The notes below the pieces were generated by a model, which was not told the DNA's origin, ran no database searches, and worked only from the letters and a program-made list of their open reading frames with translations. A stretch of 64,000 nucleotides of DNA from an uncultured Bacteroidales bacterium (GTDB lineage Bacteria; Bacteroidota; Bacteroidia; Bacteroidales; UBA932): positions 124,001-188,000 of the forward strand of contig CAKVAS010000003.1 of NCBI GenBank assembly GCA_934725015.1, given 5' to 3'. Position 1 is the stretch's first letter. Each line of letters opens with the position of its first letter. Position numbers and translations under genes: made by a program. Positions 32,950 through 42,065 of the stretch are shown here, piece by piece.

Positions 32950-34515
32950 TCACAGCAGTTGGGAAATGAACTTGTTGCGGGGAGTCGTGGTGGCGCTGAG
33001 GGTGTCGAGGGAACATTCGGTGCACCAGCCGCCGCCGAGGAGGACATATTCAAGCGAGGCGGTGAAACGGTGACCGTGCTCGCATTCCCAGAGATACAGG
33101 GCGCACGGCTTCCTGAGCGGCTTCGTGCCGTCGCCCACCGCTGACGCGCAGTCGTCCGCGGCCGCTGCTCTGCCGTCATGGGCAGCAGCCGCACCGCTGT
33201 CCTGCGGACGCACAGAGCCTTTGTCTGCGGCCGTCTCTTCCTCTCCTGCCGGTCCGAGGAACTTGCCTCCCCGGAACTCGGCGGCCGACCGGATTTCCTC
33301 GTCCGTCAGTTCATAGATTGACTTCGACTCGTCCCATCCGTGGTCAAGAGTGTGCAGTTCACCGGCTTCGTGCGCCTTTTCAATATTCTTTTCAAGATGC
33401 GGCGGAATCACGTCCTTCCATGACTTTATCGCCTCCCAGGCCTCACGGGAGCCGTAATACGCCCTCATTTTTTCCGGATTGTCATTCACCCACGACTGCG
33501 TGCCCATTCCCTTCTCGAAGGCATAAGGCTTCATGAACATCTTGACGGCGAACGGCGGTGCGAGGAAAGCGAGGTTGTAGAACCACGGGAGCTTCGACTT
33601 CATCCGGCGGAAATATTCATCAACCGGAACATTCCCCCGGAAATGCAGGAAATTCTCAAGGACATCCGAGTCCTCATACCACATTCCGTGGAAATTCTTC
33701 AGCGCAAACCACTGAGGTTCAAAGACCTTTTCCGGTCCGGGAAGGCCGAGGGCATGAAGCAGGCGCGTCTCGAACTCGTAGTTCGTCATCCTGTACTGCT
33801 CACCGCTGCCGATGTTGTAGAAATTGTTCCAGAATTCCTCCGGCACCCGGTCCTCGCAGACATTCGCGAGGAGACGGCCCGAATCCTCGATGGTCGCCCA
33901 TTCGAGCACGCCGGCCACCGGGACATGAAAGGCGGTGGGGTTCACGACGCCGAGGATGCCCGGGTAGAGGATTCCCGACTGACGCAGCGACACCCAGTGC
34001 GGGATGCCGGAATCGACGATGACCTTCTCCGCACGGCACTTTGAAACGGAATACATATCATAGGCGCTTGCCATGACAGGGTCGCCGGAGCGTCCCCAGT
34101 GATGCGGGGAAAGCCTGTCCCCGAGCTGGGCCACAGAGCCGATATAGACAACCCTTATCCGTTCCGGCTCAGGCTGCGCCAGCACCGCCTTCGCGACGTT
34201 CTCGGAAGAGGAGACATTGACTCTCAGGGTCTTCTCCGGGAAATAGTCCGCCGCCGGAGACACCATCCCCCCGACATGAAGGACATAGTCGGCGCCGGTC
34301 ACGCCGCGCAGCACGTCTTCGTAGTTCGTGAGGTCGCCCCAGACAATCTCCACCGACGGGTCGTTCATGTACGGGCCGAGCTTCTTCCTGTTCTTCTCGC
34401 TCGGACGGGCAAGCAGCCTGACGACAAACCTGTCAGCCCTCGCGTGCAGCTCCTGAAAGCCCGCCCATCCCATATTTCCGGTCGCCCCGGTCAAAAACAC
34501 TGTCTTCTTTTCCAT
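32950..34515 (-). CDS. SDR-family NAD(P)-dependent epimerase/dehydratase with cysteine-rich tail
   Basis: The 521-residue protein has an extended short-chain dehydrogenase domain: TGATGNMG (9-16), GDLTNYEDVLRGVTGADYVL, VVYIGSVAQLGD and the YxxxK pair in YSVSKCRAEK. From about 300 on it departs from standard epimerases. After a low-complexity alanine-rich linker it ends with LWECEHGHRFTASLEYVLLG followed by WCTEC, which resembles a small zinc ribbon. The substrate is unknown. It converges on the mannan operon with 24 bases between, and nothing ties it to that pathway. Confidence 0.7.
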   Translation of the reverse strand: MEKKTVFLTGATGNMGWAGFQELHARADRFVVRLLARPSEKNRKKLGPYMNDPSVEIVWGDLTNYEDVLRGVTGADYVLHVGGMVSPAADYFPEKTLRVNVSSSENVAKAVLAQPEPERIRVVYIGSVAQLGDRLSPHHWGRSGDPVMASAYDMYSVSKCRAEKVIVDSGIPHWVSLRQSGILYPGILGVVNPTAFHVPVAGVLEWATIEDSGRLLANVCEDRVPEEFWNNFYNIGSGEQYRMTNYEFETRLLHALGLPGPEKVFEPQWFALKNFHGMWYEDSDVLENFLHFRGNVPVDEYFRRMKSKLPWFYNLAFLAPPFAVKMFMKPYAFEKGMGTQSWVNDNPEKMRAYYGSREAWEAIKSWKDVIPPHLEKNIEKAHEAGELHTLDHGWDESKSIYELTDEEIRSAAEFRGGKFLGPAGEEETAADKGSVRPQDSGAAAAHDGRAAAADDCASAVGDGTKPLRKPCALYLWECEHGHRFTASLEYVLLGGGWCTECSLDTLSATTTPRNKFISQLL

Positions 34516-34535
34516 GTCAACAATTATTGCATTTC

Positions 34536-34617
34536 ATTGCACTTTCAGTTCATTACAAACCACTCACCGCCGCCACATTGTACTCTCAGTTCATTGCGAA
34601 GCACTCATCCCTGCCAT
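34536..34617. repeat. Imperfect 41-base direct repeat
   Basis: Two adjacent units (ATTGCACTTTCAGTTCATT, then ACAAACCACTCA; and ATTGTACTCTCAGTTCATT, then GCGAAGCACTCA) lie just upstream of the epimerase gene. They may be a local duplication. No function is visible. Confidence 0.5.
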
Positions 34618-34650
34618 TCCTTCATCGCACTTCTTTTATAAACACTCCCA

Positions 34651-35874
34651 TCACCTCAGCCATGATTCAGGGTTTTGCGGAGTAGTATCCTTCCAAATCT
34701 GAAAATGCAGCTGCGTGTCGCGGTTGATGGTATCCACCGTTCCGATGTCCTGCCCGGTCTTCAGCTTCTGCCCCGACTTCACGACGACGTTCTTGAGCTT
34801 GCAGTAGAACGTGAAATAGTTGCCGTGCTGGACAAGCACGCACTGGTTGTAGCCCGGCATAACGAGCACCTGCTTGACGACCCCGTCGAACACGCACCTG
34901 ACCGTCGTCCCCGGCTTCAGGGCGATGCCCACCCCGTTGTTCTTCGGGAGCTTGACATTCTTATAGACAGGATGGTACCGCTCCCCGAAGGCGTCCACCA
35001 CCGGGCCGTCGGCAGGCCACGGCAGCTTGCCCCTGTTCTTGGAGAACTCCGCCGCCAATTTCTCGTCAATCACCATTTTATCCGACTTCTTCCCGGGAGC
35101 CGAGGCGGAACTCCCTTTCATCGCCTCGCGAACCAACCGGGCAATCTCCCTGTCAAGCGCCTCAACCTGCTTTTTCTTGGCCGCCAGTTCCTTCCGGTAC
35201 TTCGACTTCTCCTTCCTGAGCCTGCCGACCAAAGCCTTCGACTCCGCCTGCTCACCTTTGAGCCGTTCCAGTTCCTTCTGAGTGTTCTGCGTCACGCTCT
35301 TCTGCTCCGCGCGCAGTTTCTGAAGGGCATCCCGCTCCGCCTCAAGACGGCTCCGGGTCTCCTCCATGCGCCGTGCCTCCTCCCCTATCTGCGAGGCGAG
35401 GCTCTTGAAATAGCCGTAGCGGCGGTAGGCCTGCGAAAGGTCGTCGCTGGCAAGGATATACATATACCATATCCTCGCGTCCCTGTTCTTGTAGGCTCCA
35501 AGGACAAGGCGGTCATAATGTGCCGCGAGCGTGTCGTAGCTCTCCTGCAAGGCGTTGATTTCCTTCTGCTTGAGATAGATTCTGTCTGCACATTCCCTCT
35601 CCTTGCGGCGGCTTTCCCTAAGAAGCGCCTGCCGGTTATCAACCTTCTTCGAGACGAGGCTGTAGGTCGAGAGGGCGCTGCGGCTCTTTGAATCCGCCGA
35701 GGACAGCTGTCTGTTTATAATCTCTATTTCCCTTTCAAGCCGCTCCTTCTTCCTTTCCTGAGCGCTCGTGTCCTGCGCGGACATCGGAAGCCCGCAAGCC
35801 GAGGACACCGCCACAAACAGCATAGCCGCAGCGGAGACATGGCGCAGAGACGATATGAACTCGCGGGACAGCAT
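34651..35874 (-). CDS. envC: EnvC-like murein hydrolase activator (degenerate LytM)
   Basis: The 407-residue protein has a signal peptide, a long coiled coil (about 40-270, many Lys/Glu/Arg) and a C-terminal M23/LytM-like domain (about 290-407). The metal-binding residues are missing. Where active LytM has HxGVDI it has NNGVGI, and where HxH is expected it has QLHF. Such degenerate domains occur in EnvC, which activates amidases during cell separation rather than cutting peptidoglycan itself. It follows the TPR gene with no bases between stop and start, so translation is probably coupled. Confidence 0.85.
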   Translation of the reverse strand: MLSREFISSLRHVSAAAMLFVAVSSACGLPMSAQDTSAQERKKERLEREIEIINRQLSSADSKSRSALSTYSLVSKKVDNRQALLRESRRKERECADRIYLKQKEINALQESYDTLAAHYDRLVLGAYKNRDARIWYMYILASDDLSQAYRRYGYFKSLASQIGEEARRMEETRSRLEAERDALQKLRAEQKSVTQNTQKELERLKGEQAESKALVGRLRKEKSKYRKELAAKKKQVEALDREIARLVREAMKGSSASAPGKKSDKMVIDEKLAAEFSKNRGKLPWPADGPVVDAFGERYHPVYKNVKLPKNNGVGIALKPGTTVRCVFDGVVKQVLVMPGYNQCVLVQHGNYFTFYCKLKNVVVKSGQKLKTGQDIGTVDTINRDTQLHFQIWKDTTPQNPESWLR

Positions 35875-37605
35875 CTATTTCCCGGCCGCCTTTTTTCTTT
35901 CGGCTATACGCGCATCCAGATCAGGAATCTCCCCGCCGTTCTTCGCCTGCGCCCTGTACCAATAGACGAACGCGAGGTCATACTCCTTCAGGGCATAGAG
36001 AACCTCGGCGTAGTGATCCATAATCACGGGGCTGTCCTTTCCCCCGTAGAGCATCGCGTGCTTGAAGAAAGGCTTGGCCTCCAGCGGCTTGCCCTGAAGA
36101 TAGAGAATCCATCCAAAGGTGTCGAGGTAGGTCGCGTTGTCCGGCTCCGCCTCTATGGTCTTCTTGCTCATCGCGTATGCCTTCTTCAGGTTCCTGCCGG
36201 TCACGGACAGGTAATATGCGTAGTTGTTCAGGACATAAATGTTGTCCGGACTGGCCTTCAGCACCTTGTCATAGGCCTTGAAGGCGTTTTTCGTGTCGTT
36301 TTTCTGATAGTACGCGTCGCCCATGGCCGAATAGGCTGAGACGACGACCGCGCTGTCCTTGGGAGCGGTCCGGAGCATCTCCTGCGAAAGCTCTATGACC
36401 TTGTCATACTCCTTCATGAAGCTGTAGCCCGTGCCCGCAAGCGCCATGAAATCAGGAATGTCCGGGTATTTCAGCGCCGCCTCCGAGCCTGCCTCCGCCA
36501 GCTTTTCCCAGTTCTTTGAGTAGAGCAGGGCGTAGAGATAGGTCGCCGTCAGTTCCGGCTTGTCCGGGTGCATGGAGGCGTTCAGGCGGAAAAGGTCCTC
36601 AGCGACATTCTGACGCTGAGTGCGGTAGTAGTAGGACGCGACGGTGGCAATTACAGAACTGTCGGAAGGATGCTTTCTGAAGCAGATGTTCGCCGCCGTG
36701 TCCAGCTGAGGGAGGAACGACGAGACGAACTTCGGATCCGACTGCTCCACGAGAGCCTTGAGATATTCGGATTTTCCCTGCGCCGGGACGGTCTCGCTCG
36801 ACATATAGCTGTCGAGGAGCGGGAAGAACTCCGAATATTTCCGTGTCATCCGCCGAGCCTCCGCCTTTCCGAGAATCGCCGGTGCGAAGCTATCGTCGAG
36901 CGACAGGGCCTCGTCGTAATATGCGACCGCGAGCGAATCCTCATACATCGACATCCGATAGTCGCCGAGAGTCGAGAGGACATAGGGGGATGAATATTTC
37001 GAATTATACTCTTCAAGGGAACTGTATGCCTCCTCCGTCTTTCCCGAGGCCATCAGAAGACGGAAGCGGTATATCGCTATGGACTCCGTCTGTCCGAATA
37101 TCCTCTCGACGTCGTCCAATGTCGCCAGTGCCTTGTCAATCTGAGCGTTCTGGGCATACATTTCCACGAGGTCGAAGTAGAGTTCGCTCTTTTTCGGGAA
37201 GTCCGCGAGAAGTTTCTCGTACAGTTCTATCGCCTTGGGAAGCTGATTAGTGTAGCGATAGACGACGGCAAGCCGCTGCCGGTACCAGAAGTTCCCCGGG
37301 TCGGCCTCGACAGCCCGCAGAAGTTCGGCCTCCGCGAGGTCGTTCTCGTCCTTCGCAAGATACACGAGGGCGAGGTAGTAGTGCGCAGCGTCATATCCGG
37401 GGTCGGAACCGACTATCGAGCGGAGCATTCTTTCAGCGGCGTCATACGCCCCGGCGTCATATTTCTCGACGGCCAGAAGCAGCGCACCGTCAGTTATCGA
37501 GTCCTTCAGGTCCTTCTGAGCGAAGGCTTCACGCGGAGCCGACAGCATCAGCACGACGAGAAGGACGAAAAGATATATTCCCGTAATTTTTTTATTCATT
37601 GTCAT
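35875..37605 (-). CDS. Secreted tetratricopeptide-repeat protein
   Basis: The 576-residue protein has a signal peptide (MTMNKKITGIYLFVLLVVLM, then cleavage after REAFAQ) and about a dozen TPR-type repeats. Examples are AHYYLALVYLAKDENDLAEA, YRYTNQLPKAIELYEKLLAD and SAYSAMGDAYYQKNDTKNAF. ATG 37599 is an alternative start. In Bacteroidota a TPR protein often precedes an M23/EnvC-like gene, sometimes with a lipoprotein gene between, which is absent here. It is likely a periplasmic scaffold for envelope assembly or division, but no direct function can be read. Confidence 0.85.
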   Translation of the reverse strand: MTMNKKITGIYLFVLLVVLMLSAPREAFAQKDLKDSITDGALLLAVEKYDAGAYDAAERMLRSIVGSDPGYDAAHYYLALVYLAKDENDLAEAELLRAVEADPGNFWYRQRLAVVYRYTNQLPKAIELYEKLLADFPKKSELYFDLVEMYAQNAQIDKALATLDDVERIFGQTESIAIYRFRLLMASGKTEEAYSSLEEYNSKYSSPYVLSTLGDYRMSMYEDSLAVAYYDEALSLDDSFAPAILGKAEARRMTRKYSEFFPLLDSYMSSETVPAQGKSEYLKALVEQSDPKFVSSFLPQLDTAANICFRKHPSDSSVIATVASYYYRTQRQNVAEDLFRLNASMHPDKPELTATYLYALLYSKNWEKLAEAGSEAALKYPDIPDFMALAGTGYSFMKEYDKVIELSQEMLRTAPKDSAVVVSAYSAMGDAYYQKNDTKNAFKAYDKVLKASPDNIYVLNNYAYYLSVTGRNLKKAYAMSKKTIEAEPDNATYLDTFGWILYLQGKPLEAKPFFKHAMLYGGKDSPVIMDHYAEVLYALKEYDLAFVYWYRAQAKNGGEIPDLDARIAERKKAAGK

Positions 37606-37669
37606 CCGTTTTTGAGGTAATCATTCTGAAATAAAGCCCGCTTTATCTCCATAATCACGCCATAAGACG

Positions 37670-37677
37670 CAAAGATA
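37670..37677 (-). promoter_or_regulatory. -7 element of the TPR-EnvC operon
   Basis: The minus strand reads TATCTTTG, an exact match to TANNTTTG, about 65 bases upstream of the TPR gene. The -33 region is not well matched. Confidence 0.5.
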
Positions 37678-37700
37678 ACAAGCAATTCGGGAAAAAAGAC

Positions 37701-37708
37701 TATTTTTG
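37701..37708 (+). promoter_or_regulatory. -7 element of the second sigma-factor gene
   Basis: TATTTTTG matches TANNTTTG and lies 48 bases upstream of the sigma gene. It sits 23 bases from the divergent -7 element of the TPR operon. Confidence 0.4.
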
Positions 37709-37756
37709 AGGAAAATATCGACTGATGCAACATAATGGGCCGGGGTTGCATCTTGA

Positions 37757-38329
37757 ATGTCGGCAGTTTTTCGGCCCGGAACGACAACCGTGAACGAAGA
37801 CAAGGCTGTTCTGCTCATAGACAAATGCATTGACGGAGACCGGGCTGCCCAGAGGAAGATGTACGAACTTCTGGCACCCCGCTATTTCCCCGTGTGCATA
37901 CGCTATGTGGGTGACAGGGCCGTGGCGGAGGACATTCTGCAGGAAGGGTTCGTGGCGCTTTTCACGAAGCTCGGCAGCTACAGCGGAACCGGGTCGTTCG
38001 ACGGGTGGGCACGAAGGATTTTCATCAACGCCTCGCTGATGTACCTCAGGAAGAACGACGCTCTGAAGATGAGCGACGACATCTCGCTGGCACGGGGGCT
38101 GAAGGCGGACGAGGAAACGGCAATAGAGAAGCTTTCGTACAAGGAAATCATGGCTGCCGTGACGGAGATGCCGTCCGGGTTCAGGACAGTTTTCAACCTC
38201 TATGTGATGGAGGGATTCTCCCACAAGGAGATTGCGCAGATGCTCGGAATAACGGAAAGCACGTCGAGGACGCAGCTGAGCCGGGGACGAATCTGGCTGC
38301 AGGGCAGGATAAGGAAAATGACGGGATGA
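37757..38329 (+). CDS. ECF-type RNA polymerase sigma factor
   Basis: The 190-residue protein carries region 2 (YFPVCIRYVGDRAVAEDILQ, then EGFVALFTKLGSYSGTGSFD and GWARRIFINASLMYLRKND) and region 4 (MPSGFRTVFNLYVMEGFSHK, then EIAQMLGITESTSRTQLSRG). A GTG start at 37790 (VNEDKAVLL) would also give a normal N-terminus. The gene downstream encodes a membrane protein with an anti-sigma-like N-terminus, so the pair probably forms a signalling unit. Confidence 0.92.
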   Translation: MSAVFRPGTTTVNEDKAVLLIDKCIDGDRAAQRKMYELLAPRYFPVCIRYVGDRAVAEDILQEGFVALFTKLGSYSGTGSFDGWARRIFINASLMYLRKNDALKMSDDISLARGLKADEETAIEKLSYKEIMAAVTEMPSGFRTVFNLYVMEGFSHKEIAQMLGITESTSRTQLSRGRIWLQGRIRKMTG

Positions 38330-38359
38330 CGGGAGACCGCGTCCGTGAAACGCATATAT

Positions 38360-39661
38360 ATGACGGAGACACAGTTTGACGAAAAAATACGCGAGATGCT
38401 TTCCGAGCCGCAGGAATCGCTTCCTGAAGGGCTCTGGGAGGGCATCGAGTCCAGGCTTGACGCGGCGGCAGGGCAGCGGCGGCGGGGAACCGTCCTCGTG
38501 CGCAGGTGGATTGCCGGGGCGGGTGCCGTGGCGGCGGCTGTGGCGGCGGGACTCATCGTGGCGCATTTCGTCCCGTCGGGGAATGCCGTTGACGGGGAGG
38601 TTCTTGCAGAAAATACGGTGGCGGAGATTACGGCGGAGGGTTCTGCCGCTGAATCGGTTGTGGAGACGGCCGGGAATGTGGTTGGCGGCAAGGCTGCCGG
38701 CGTGAAAGCGGCGGCGGTGCGCGGAGTCAAGTTCGATGTAGTAAAGAAGAAAGATGCGGGGCTGCTCGCGATGGCAGCCGTGCCTGCGCCCGCGTCGGAG
38801 GAGGATGATAAGGTAGAGGCGGATGAGTCGGCGACGAGCTCGAAGTCGGCGTCGGAAACGGAGGAAAGCGGCAATGCCGGAAGCCGACCGGAATTTGAGA
38901 AGGAAGCGACGCGCGTCGATGTCGATGCGAATGGAGGAGAACCTGAATGTGAACTGAAAGTCGATAATTCGGACATAGAGGAAGCCTACGGAGAGGAGAA
39001 CCGCAACGGCCGAGAAGGACGCGGAGGAATCCCGTTCGAGATTACTGTCGGCGGAAACAGCTTCGGAGGACCGCAGAAGAGTTCCGGACCGAGAAGAATG
39101 TTCACTAAGGGCGACAAGACACCATCCGGGGAGGAGTTCGTGGAAGGGAGAAATTCGGATTCATACGGTCTCCCGCTTTCTTTCGGCGTGGGCGTGAAAT
39201 ACGGCATAACGAGGTGGCTCGGAATCGGAGTCGGCCTCAGTTACACGATGCTGGGAAAGAAGGTCTCCGGAACCTACTACGACGGGAACGGATGGAGCTG
39301 CAGCATGGACATGAAGAACAGCCAGCACTACATCGGAATCCCTGTCGATGTCTATTTCAGTATGTTCCGCACAAGACACTGGGATGCCTACGCGACTGTC
39401 GGAGGGTCTGTCGAGAAATGCGTCCTCAACAGATACGTCGGGACTTTCGAGAACGAGTCCCTGCGCTACACGCGGAAGGTCGGCGGGGTGCAGACCTCCG
39501 TCAAGCTGGGTCTCGGAGTGGAGTTTTCCCCGCTGGAGTTCCTCGGAATTTACATCGACCCGAGCGTGAGGTACTATTTTGACAACAATCAGCCCCGGAG
39601 CATCAGGACGGAGCAGCCGCTGGCGTTTGGAGTGGAGGCGGGCGTCCGCTTCAAATTATAG
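38360..39661 (+). CDS. Anti-sigma-like N-terminus joined to an outer-membrane beta-barrel-like domain
   Basis: The start is placed at ATG 38360 (MTETQFDEKIREML). A GTG at 38345 would add five residues. The protein has 433 residues: an acidic cytosolic part of about 45, one membrane helix (RRWIAGAGAVAAAVAAGLIV) and a long charged Ala/Glu/Ser linker (about 70-230). A C-terminal half with alternating strands follows (LPLSFGVGVKYGITRWLGIG, then VGLSYTMLG, HYIGIPVDVYF and FGVEAGVRFKL). The last strand ends like a barrel protein. Similar sigma-linked proteins occur in Bacteroidota. How one chain could span both membranes is unclear, and the barrel-like part may fold in the periplasm. Confidence 0.7.
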   Translation: MTETQFDEKIREMLSEPQESLPEGLWEGIESRLDAAAGQRRRGTVLVRRWIAGAGAVAAAVAAGLIVAHFVPSGNAVDGEVLAENTVAEITAEGSAAESVVETAGNVVGGKAAGVKAAAVRGVKFDVVKKKDAGLLAMAAVPAPASEEDDKVEADESATSSKSASETEESGNAGSRPEFEKEATRVDVDANGGEPECELKVDNSDIEEAYGEENRNGREGRGGIPFEITVGGNSFGGPQKSSGPRRMFTKGDKTPSGEEFVEGRNSDSYGLPLSFGVGVKYGITRWLGIGVGLSYTMLGKKVSGTYYDGNGWSCSMDMKNSQHYIGIPVDVYFSMFRTRHWDAYATVGGSVEKCVLNRYVGTFENESLRYTRKVGGVQTSVKLGLGVEFSPLEFLGIYIDPSVRYYFDNNQPRSIRTEQPLAFGVEAGVRFKL

Positions 39662-39662
39662 C

Positions 39663-39780
39663 GGGGCGCCTAAAAGGCGAACTGCTGCGTTGGACGTCTT
39701 GATGAAATCCTCACAACCATTAGGTTGCTGCGGTTTCATCTTCACCGTCCGCCTTGCATTTCATCCTTTTATGCATCCCC
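39663..39780 (+). repeat. Family-1 nested hairpin element, copy E
   Basis: The core at about 39682-39759 has 5' box CTGCTGCGTTGG, stems GGACG/CGTCC and GATGAAA/TTTCATC, centre CCTCACAACC-ATTA-GGTTGCTGC and 3' box CGCCTTGCA. The outer arms 39663-39677 and 39765-39780 pair as AAAAGG/CCTTTT and GGGG/CCCC with an internal loop. The left arm starts two bases after the stop codon (39659-39661). Confidence 0.8.
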
Positions 39781-39887
39781 TTTCTTTCAGACTTTTTGAG
39801 CAAGTTTTTTAACAGCTATTCGAATAGCCTCTAAAGAATATTTTTAAACTATTGGATACCAATGCTTTGAAATAGAGATTAAAATCC

Positions 39888-40640
39888 CTATTTGCCCTCT
39901 ATTATGTTGCGGGCGAGGGTGTTGGCGCAGACGAAGTCCCTGAGTTCCTTGCAGTCGGTGCCGAGAATGGCGTGGCGGTCGCCCTGCCAGAGGATGCTGC
40001 CCTTGTGGAGGAAGGCTATCTTGTCCCCTATTTCAAGAATGGAGTTCATGTCATGGGTGTTCACCACTGTCGTCATGTTGAACTCCCTGGTCAGGTCACT
40101 GATGAGGCGGTCGATGAGGATTGAGGTATATGGGTCAAGGCCGGAGTTCGGCTCGTCGCAGAAAAGATAGGACGGGTTCAGGGCTATGGCGCGCGCTATT
40201 CCCACCCTCTTCTGCATTCCGCCGCTCAGCTCGCCGGGGAACTTGTCGTCAGAACCCACGACATTCACCCGCTCAAGGCAGTAGTGCGCGCGCTCGACCT
40301 TCTGCGCATGGCTCCAGTCCGTGAAGAACTCCATCGGGAACATCACGTTCTCAAGCACGGTCGCGAAGTCGAAGAGGGCGCTGTTCTGGAACAGGATTCC
40401 GATTTTCTGGTGCAGCGCCTTCCGCTCCTTATAATTCATTGAAGAAAGTGAATAGTCCCCGTATTTTATGTCCCCGCTGTCGGGCGACATCAGTCCTATG
40501 AGGTTCTTGAGCAGCACGGTCTTCCCCGAGCCGCTCGCGCCTATTATCATATTGCACTGCCCGGCGGCATATTCGACGTTTATGTCATTGAGGACGCTCA
40601 CGCCGTCGAAGCCCTTGCAGAGATGTTCTACCTTTATCAT
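39888..40640 (-). CDS. mlaF: MlaF-like ABC transporter ATPase
   Basis: The 250-residue ATPase has Walker A GASGSGKT (about 35-42), a Q-loop with GILFQNSALFDFATVLENVM, signature LSGGMQKRVGIARAI, Walker B YLFCDEPNSGLDP and the switch histidine in VVNTHDM. The LFDFATVxENVMFPM and SGGMxKRVGIARA patterns are those of Mla/Ttg2A ATPases. MlaF with MlaE moves phospholipids between the membranes and keeps the outer leaflet asymmetric. The MlaE gene is upstream. An MCE-domain substrate-binding gene (MlaD) is not next to them. Confidence 0.9.
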   Translation of the reverse strand: MIKVEHLCKGFDGVSVLNDINVEYAAGQCNMIIGASGSGKTVLLKNLIGLMSPDSGDIKYGDYSLSSMNYKERKALHQKIGILFQNSALFDFATVLENVMFPMEFFTDWSHAQKVERAHYCLERVNVVGSDDKFPGELSGGMQKRVGIARAIALNPSYLFCDEPNSGLDPYTSILIDRLISDLTREFNMTTVVNTHDMNSILEIGDKIAFLHKGSILWQGDRHAILGTDCKELRDFVCANTLARNIIEGK

Positions 40641-40691
40641 ATACCTTTCAGATTCATTGAGTTATGGATTCTCGCCCTTACAAGACGGAGT

Positions 40692-40776
40692 TAGAAATAT
40701 GAGAAAAATAAGTTGCTTCAGATTGGGGATTTATTTTTGAGTATAGATTTCTTTTGGAAGATTTCTTAATAGAGCA
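40692..40776 (+). repeat. Family-2 dispersed repeat, copy b (internally deleted)
   Basis: It matches the two ends of copy d (GAAATATGAGAAAAATAA, GCTTCAGATT, TTATTTTTGAGTATAGATTT and GAAGATTTCTTA) but lacks the roughly 100 bases with the central hairpin and the ACCGATGAGAAAA segment. It lies in the spacer between mlaE and mlaF and touches the mlaE stop codon. Confidence 0.6.
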
Positions 40777-41512
40777 TGAGCTGGGTGAGTATGAGGTCGA
40801 ACATGAGAATGAGTATGCTGGAGACCACGATGCTGCGCGTGCTCGACTTGCCCACGCCGAGCGAGCCTCCCTTGGCGTAGTAGCCGTTGAAGGCAGCCAC
40901 CGACGAGATGATGAAGCAGAACACCGCCATCTTGAAGCAGCTGTAAAAGACATAGTAGCCGTTGTAGCAGTAGTGCAGTCCGGTCACATAGGAGGCCGTC
41001 GATATGATGCCGGTCGCCGCGACCACCACCCAGCCGCCGACAAGGCCGAGACCGAGGCTCATCAGCATGAGGAACGGACTGAGAACCGTCGCCGAGACCA
41101 GTTTCGGAAGGACGAGAAAGCCTGCGGAGTTCACGCCCATCATGTCCATTGCGTCAATCTGCTCCGTAATCCTCATGCTGCCGAGTTCGGAGGAGATGTT
41201 CGAGCCCATCTTGCCGGCAAGGATGAGCGCGACCATGGTCGAGCAGAACTCAAGGATGAGGCTCTCCCGCACCATGTAGCCGACATACATCTTGTCGATG
41301 AACGGATTTTCGAGGTTCGACGCCGTCTGGATGACGAGCACTCCGCCTATGAACAGCGAAATCACTCCGACGATGACGATTGACGAGAGTATCAGCTTGT
41401 CCGACTCAAGCACGAACTGCTTCCGGAACAGTCTCCATTTTTCAGGCCTGCGGAAGACCTGCTTGAGAAACAGGCAATAGCGTCCGACGTTTTCAAAAAA
41501 TTTTCTTATCAT
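40766..41512 (-). CDS. mlaE: MlaE-like phospholipid ABC transporter permease
   Basis: The 248-residue membrane protein has about five hydrophobic segments and the MlaE/YrbE family pattern LILEFCSTMVALILAGKMGS, then NISSELGSMRITEQIDAMDM. This is the conserved coupling region of these permeases. It works with MlaF in phospholipid transport across the envelope. The spacer to mlaF contains a family-2 repeat, and 49 bases separate it from tsaE upstream. Confidence 0.92.
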   Translation of the reverse strand: MIRKFFENVGRYCLFLKQVFRRPEKWRLFRKQFVLESDKLILSSIVIVGVISLFIGGVLVIQTASNLENPFIDKMYVGYMVRESLILEFCSTMVALILAGKMGSNISSELGSMRITEQIDAMDMMGVNSAGFLVLPKLVSATVLSPFLMLMSLGLGLVGGWVVVAATGIISTASYVTGLHYCYNGYYVFYSCFKMAVFCFIISSVAAFNGYYAKGGSLGVGKSSTRSIVVSSILILMFDLILTQLMLY

Positions 41513-41561
41513 TTTCTTTGAAATTCTCCAAGGTCAGGTTGCCCCGCCCTAATTTATCATC

Positions 41562-41984
41562 TCAGTCTTCCCAGAAGACCGTGCGTGAAAGATCCGGCTC
41601 CACGCGGATGTGCACCTTCAGAGTCTCCTCAGGAAGCAGTTCCTCGATGTTTTCCGGCCACTCCATCAGGCAGAGGCAGCCGCTGTAGAGATAGTCGTCC
41701 AGCCCTATGTCAATGGCCTCGGACGGCTTCGTTATGCGGTAGAAATCAAAGTGATAGACCGATTCTCCGTCGGCGGTCACATACTCGTTGACAATGGTGA
41801 AAGTCGGAGAGCAGACCGGGTCGCTCACCCCGAGCCGCCTGCAGATAGCCGTGGTGAAGGTGGTCTTTCCCGCCCCCATCGGCGCATAGAAGGCGACCAG
41901 CCTCCGCTCCCCTACCTCTTTCAGAAACTCTCCCGCCGCCCTGTCAAGGTCGGCCGTATCCTTTATTGTAATGCTGTGTTCCAT
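41562..41984 (-). CDS. tsaE: tRNA threonylcarbamoyladenosine ATPase TsaE
   Basis: The 140-residue P-loop protein shows Walker A APMGAGKTTFTTAICRRL (about 34-51), then SPTFTIVNEYV, YHFDFYRI and LCLMEWPENIEELLPEETL. This is the full TsaE pattern. It supports the TsaB/TsaD complex that makes t6A at position 37 of ANN-decoding tRNAs. It heads a minus-strand unit with mlaE and mlaF. Confidence 0.95.
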   Translation of the reverse strand: MEHSITIKDTADLDRAAGEFLKEVGERRLVAFYAPMGAGKTTFTTAICRRLGVSDPVCSPTFTIVNEYVTADGESVYHFDFYRITKPSEAIDIGLDDYLYSGCLCLMEWPENIEELLPEETLKVHIRVEPDLSRTVFWED

Positions 41985-42065
41985 ACTGCAAGTATATGAT
42001 TTTCTCTTGCGGACATCCTTCTGCCCGGTGCTGCAAGCTCAGAAGCAGTGAAGTCATTTCCCTAT

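Noticed and set aside
34651..35874. Active LytM endopeptidase
   Set aside because: The zinc ligands expected at HxGVD and HxH are replaced (NNGVG, QLH), so an activator role like EnvC fits better.
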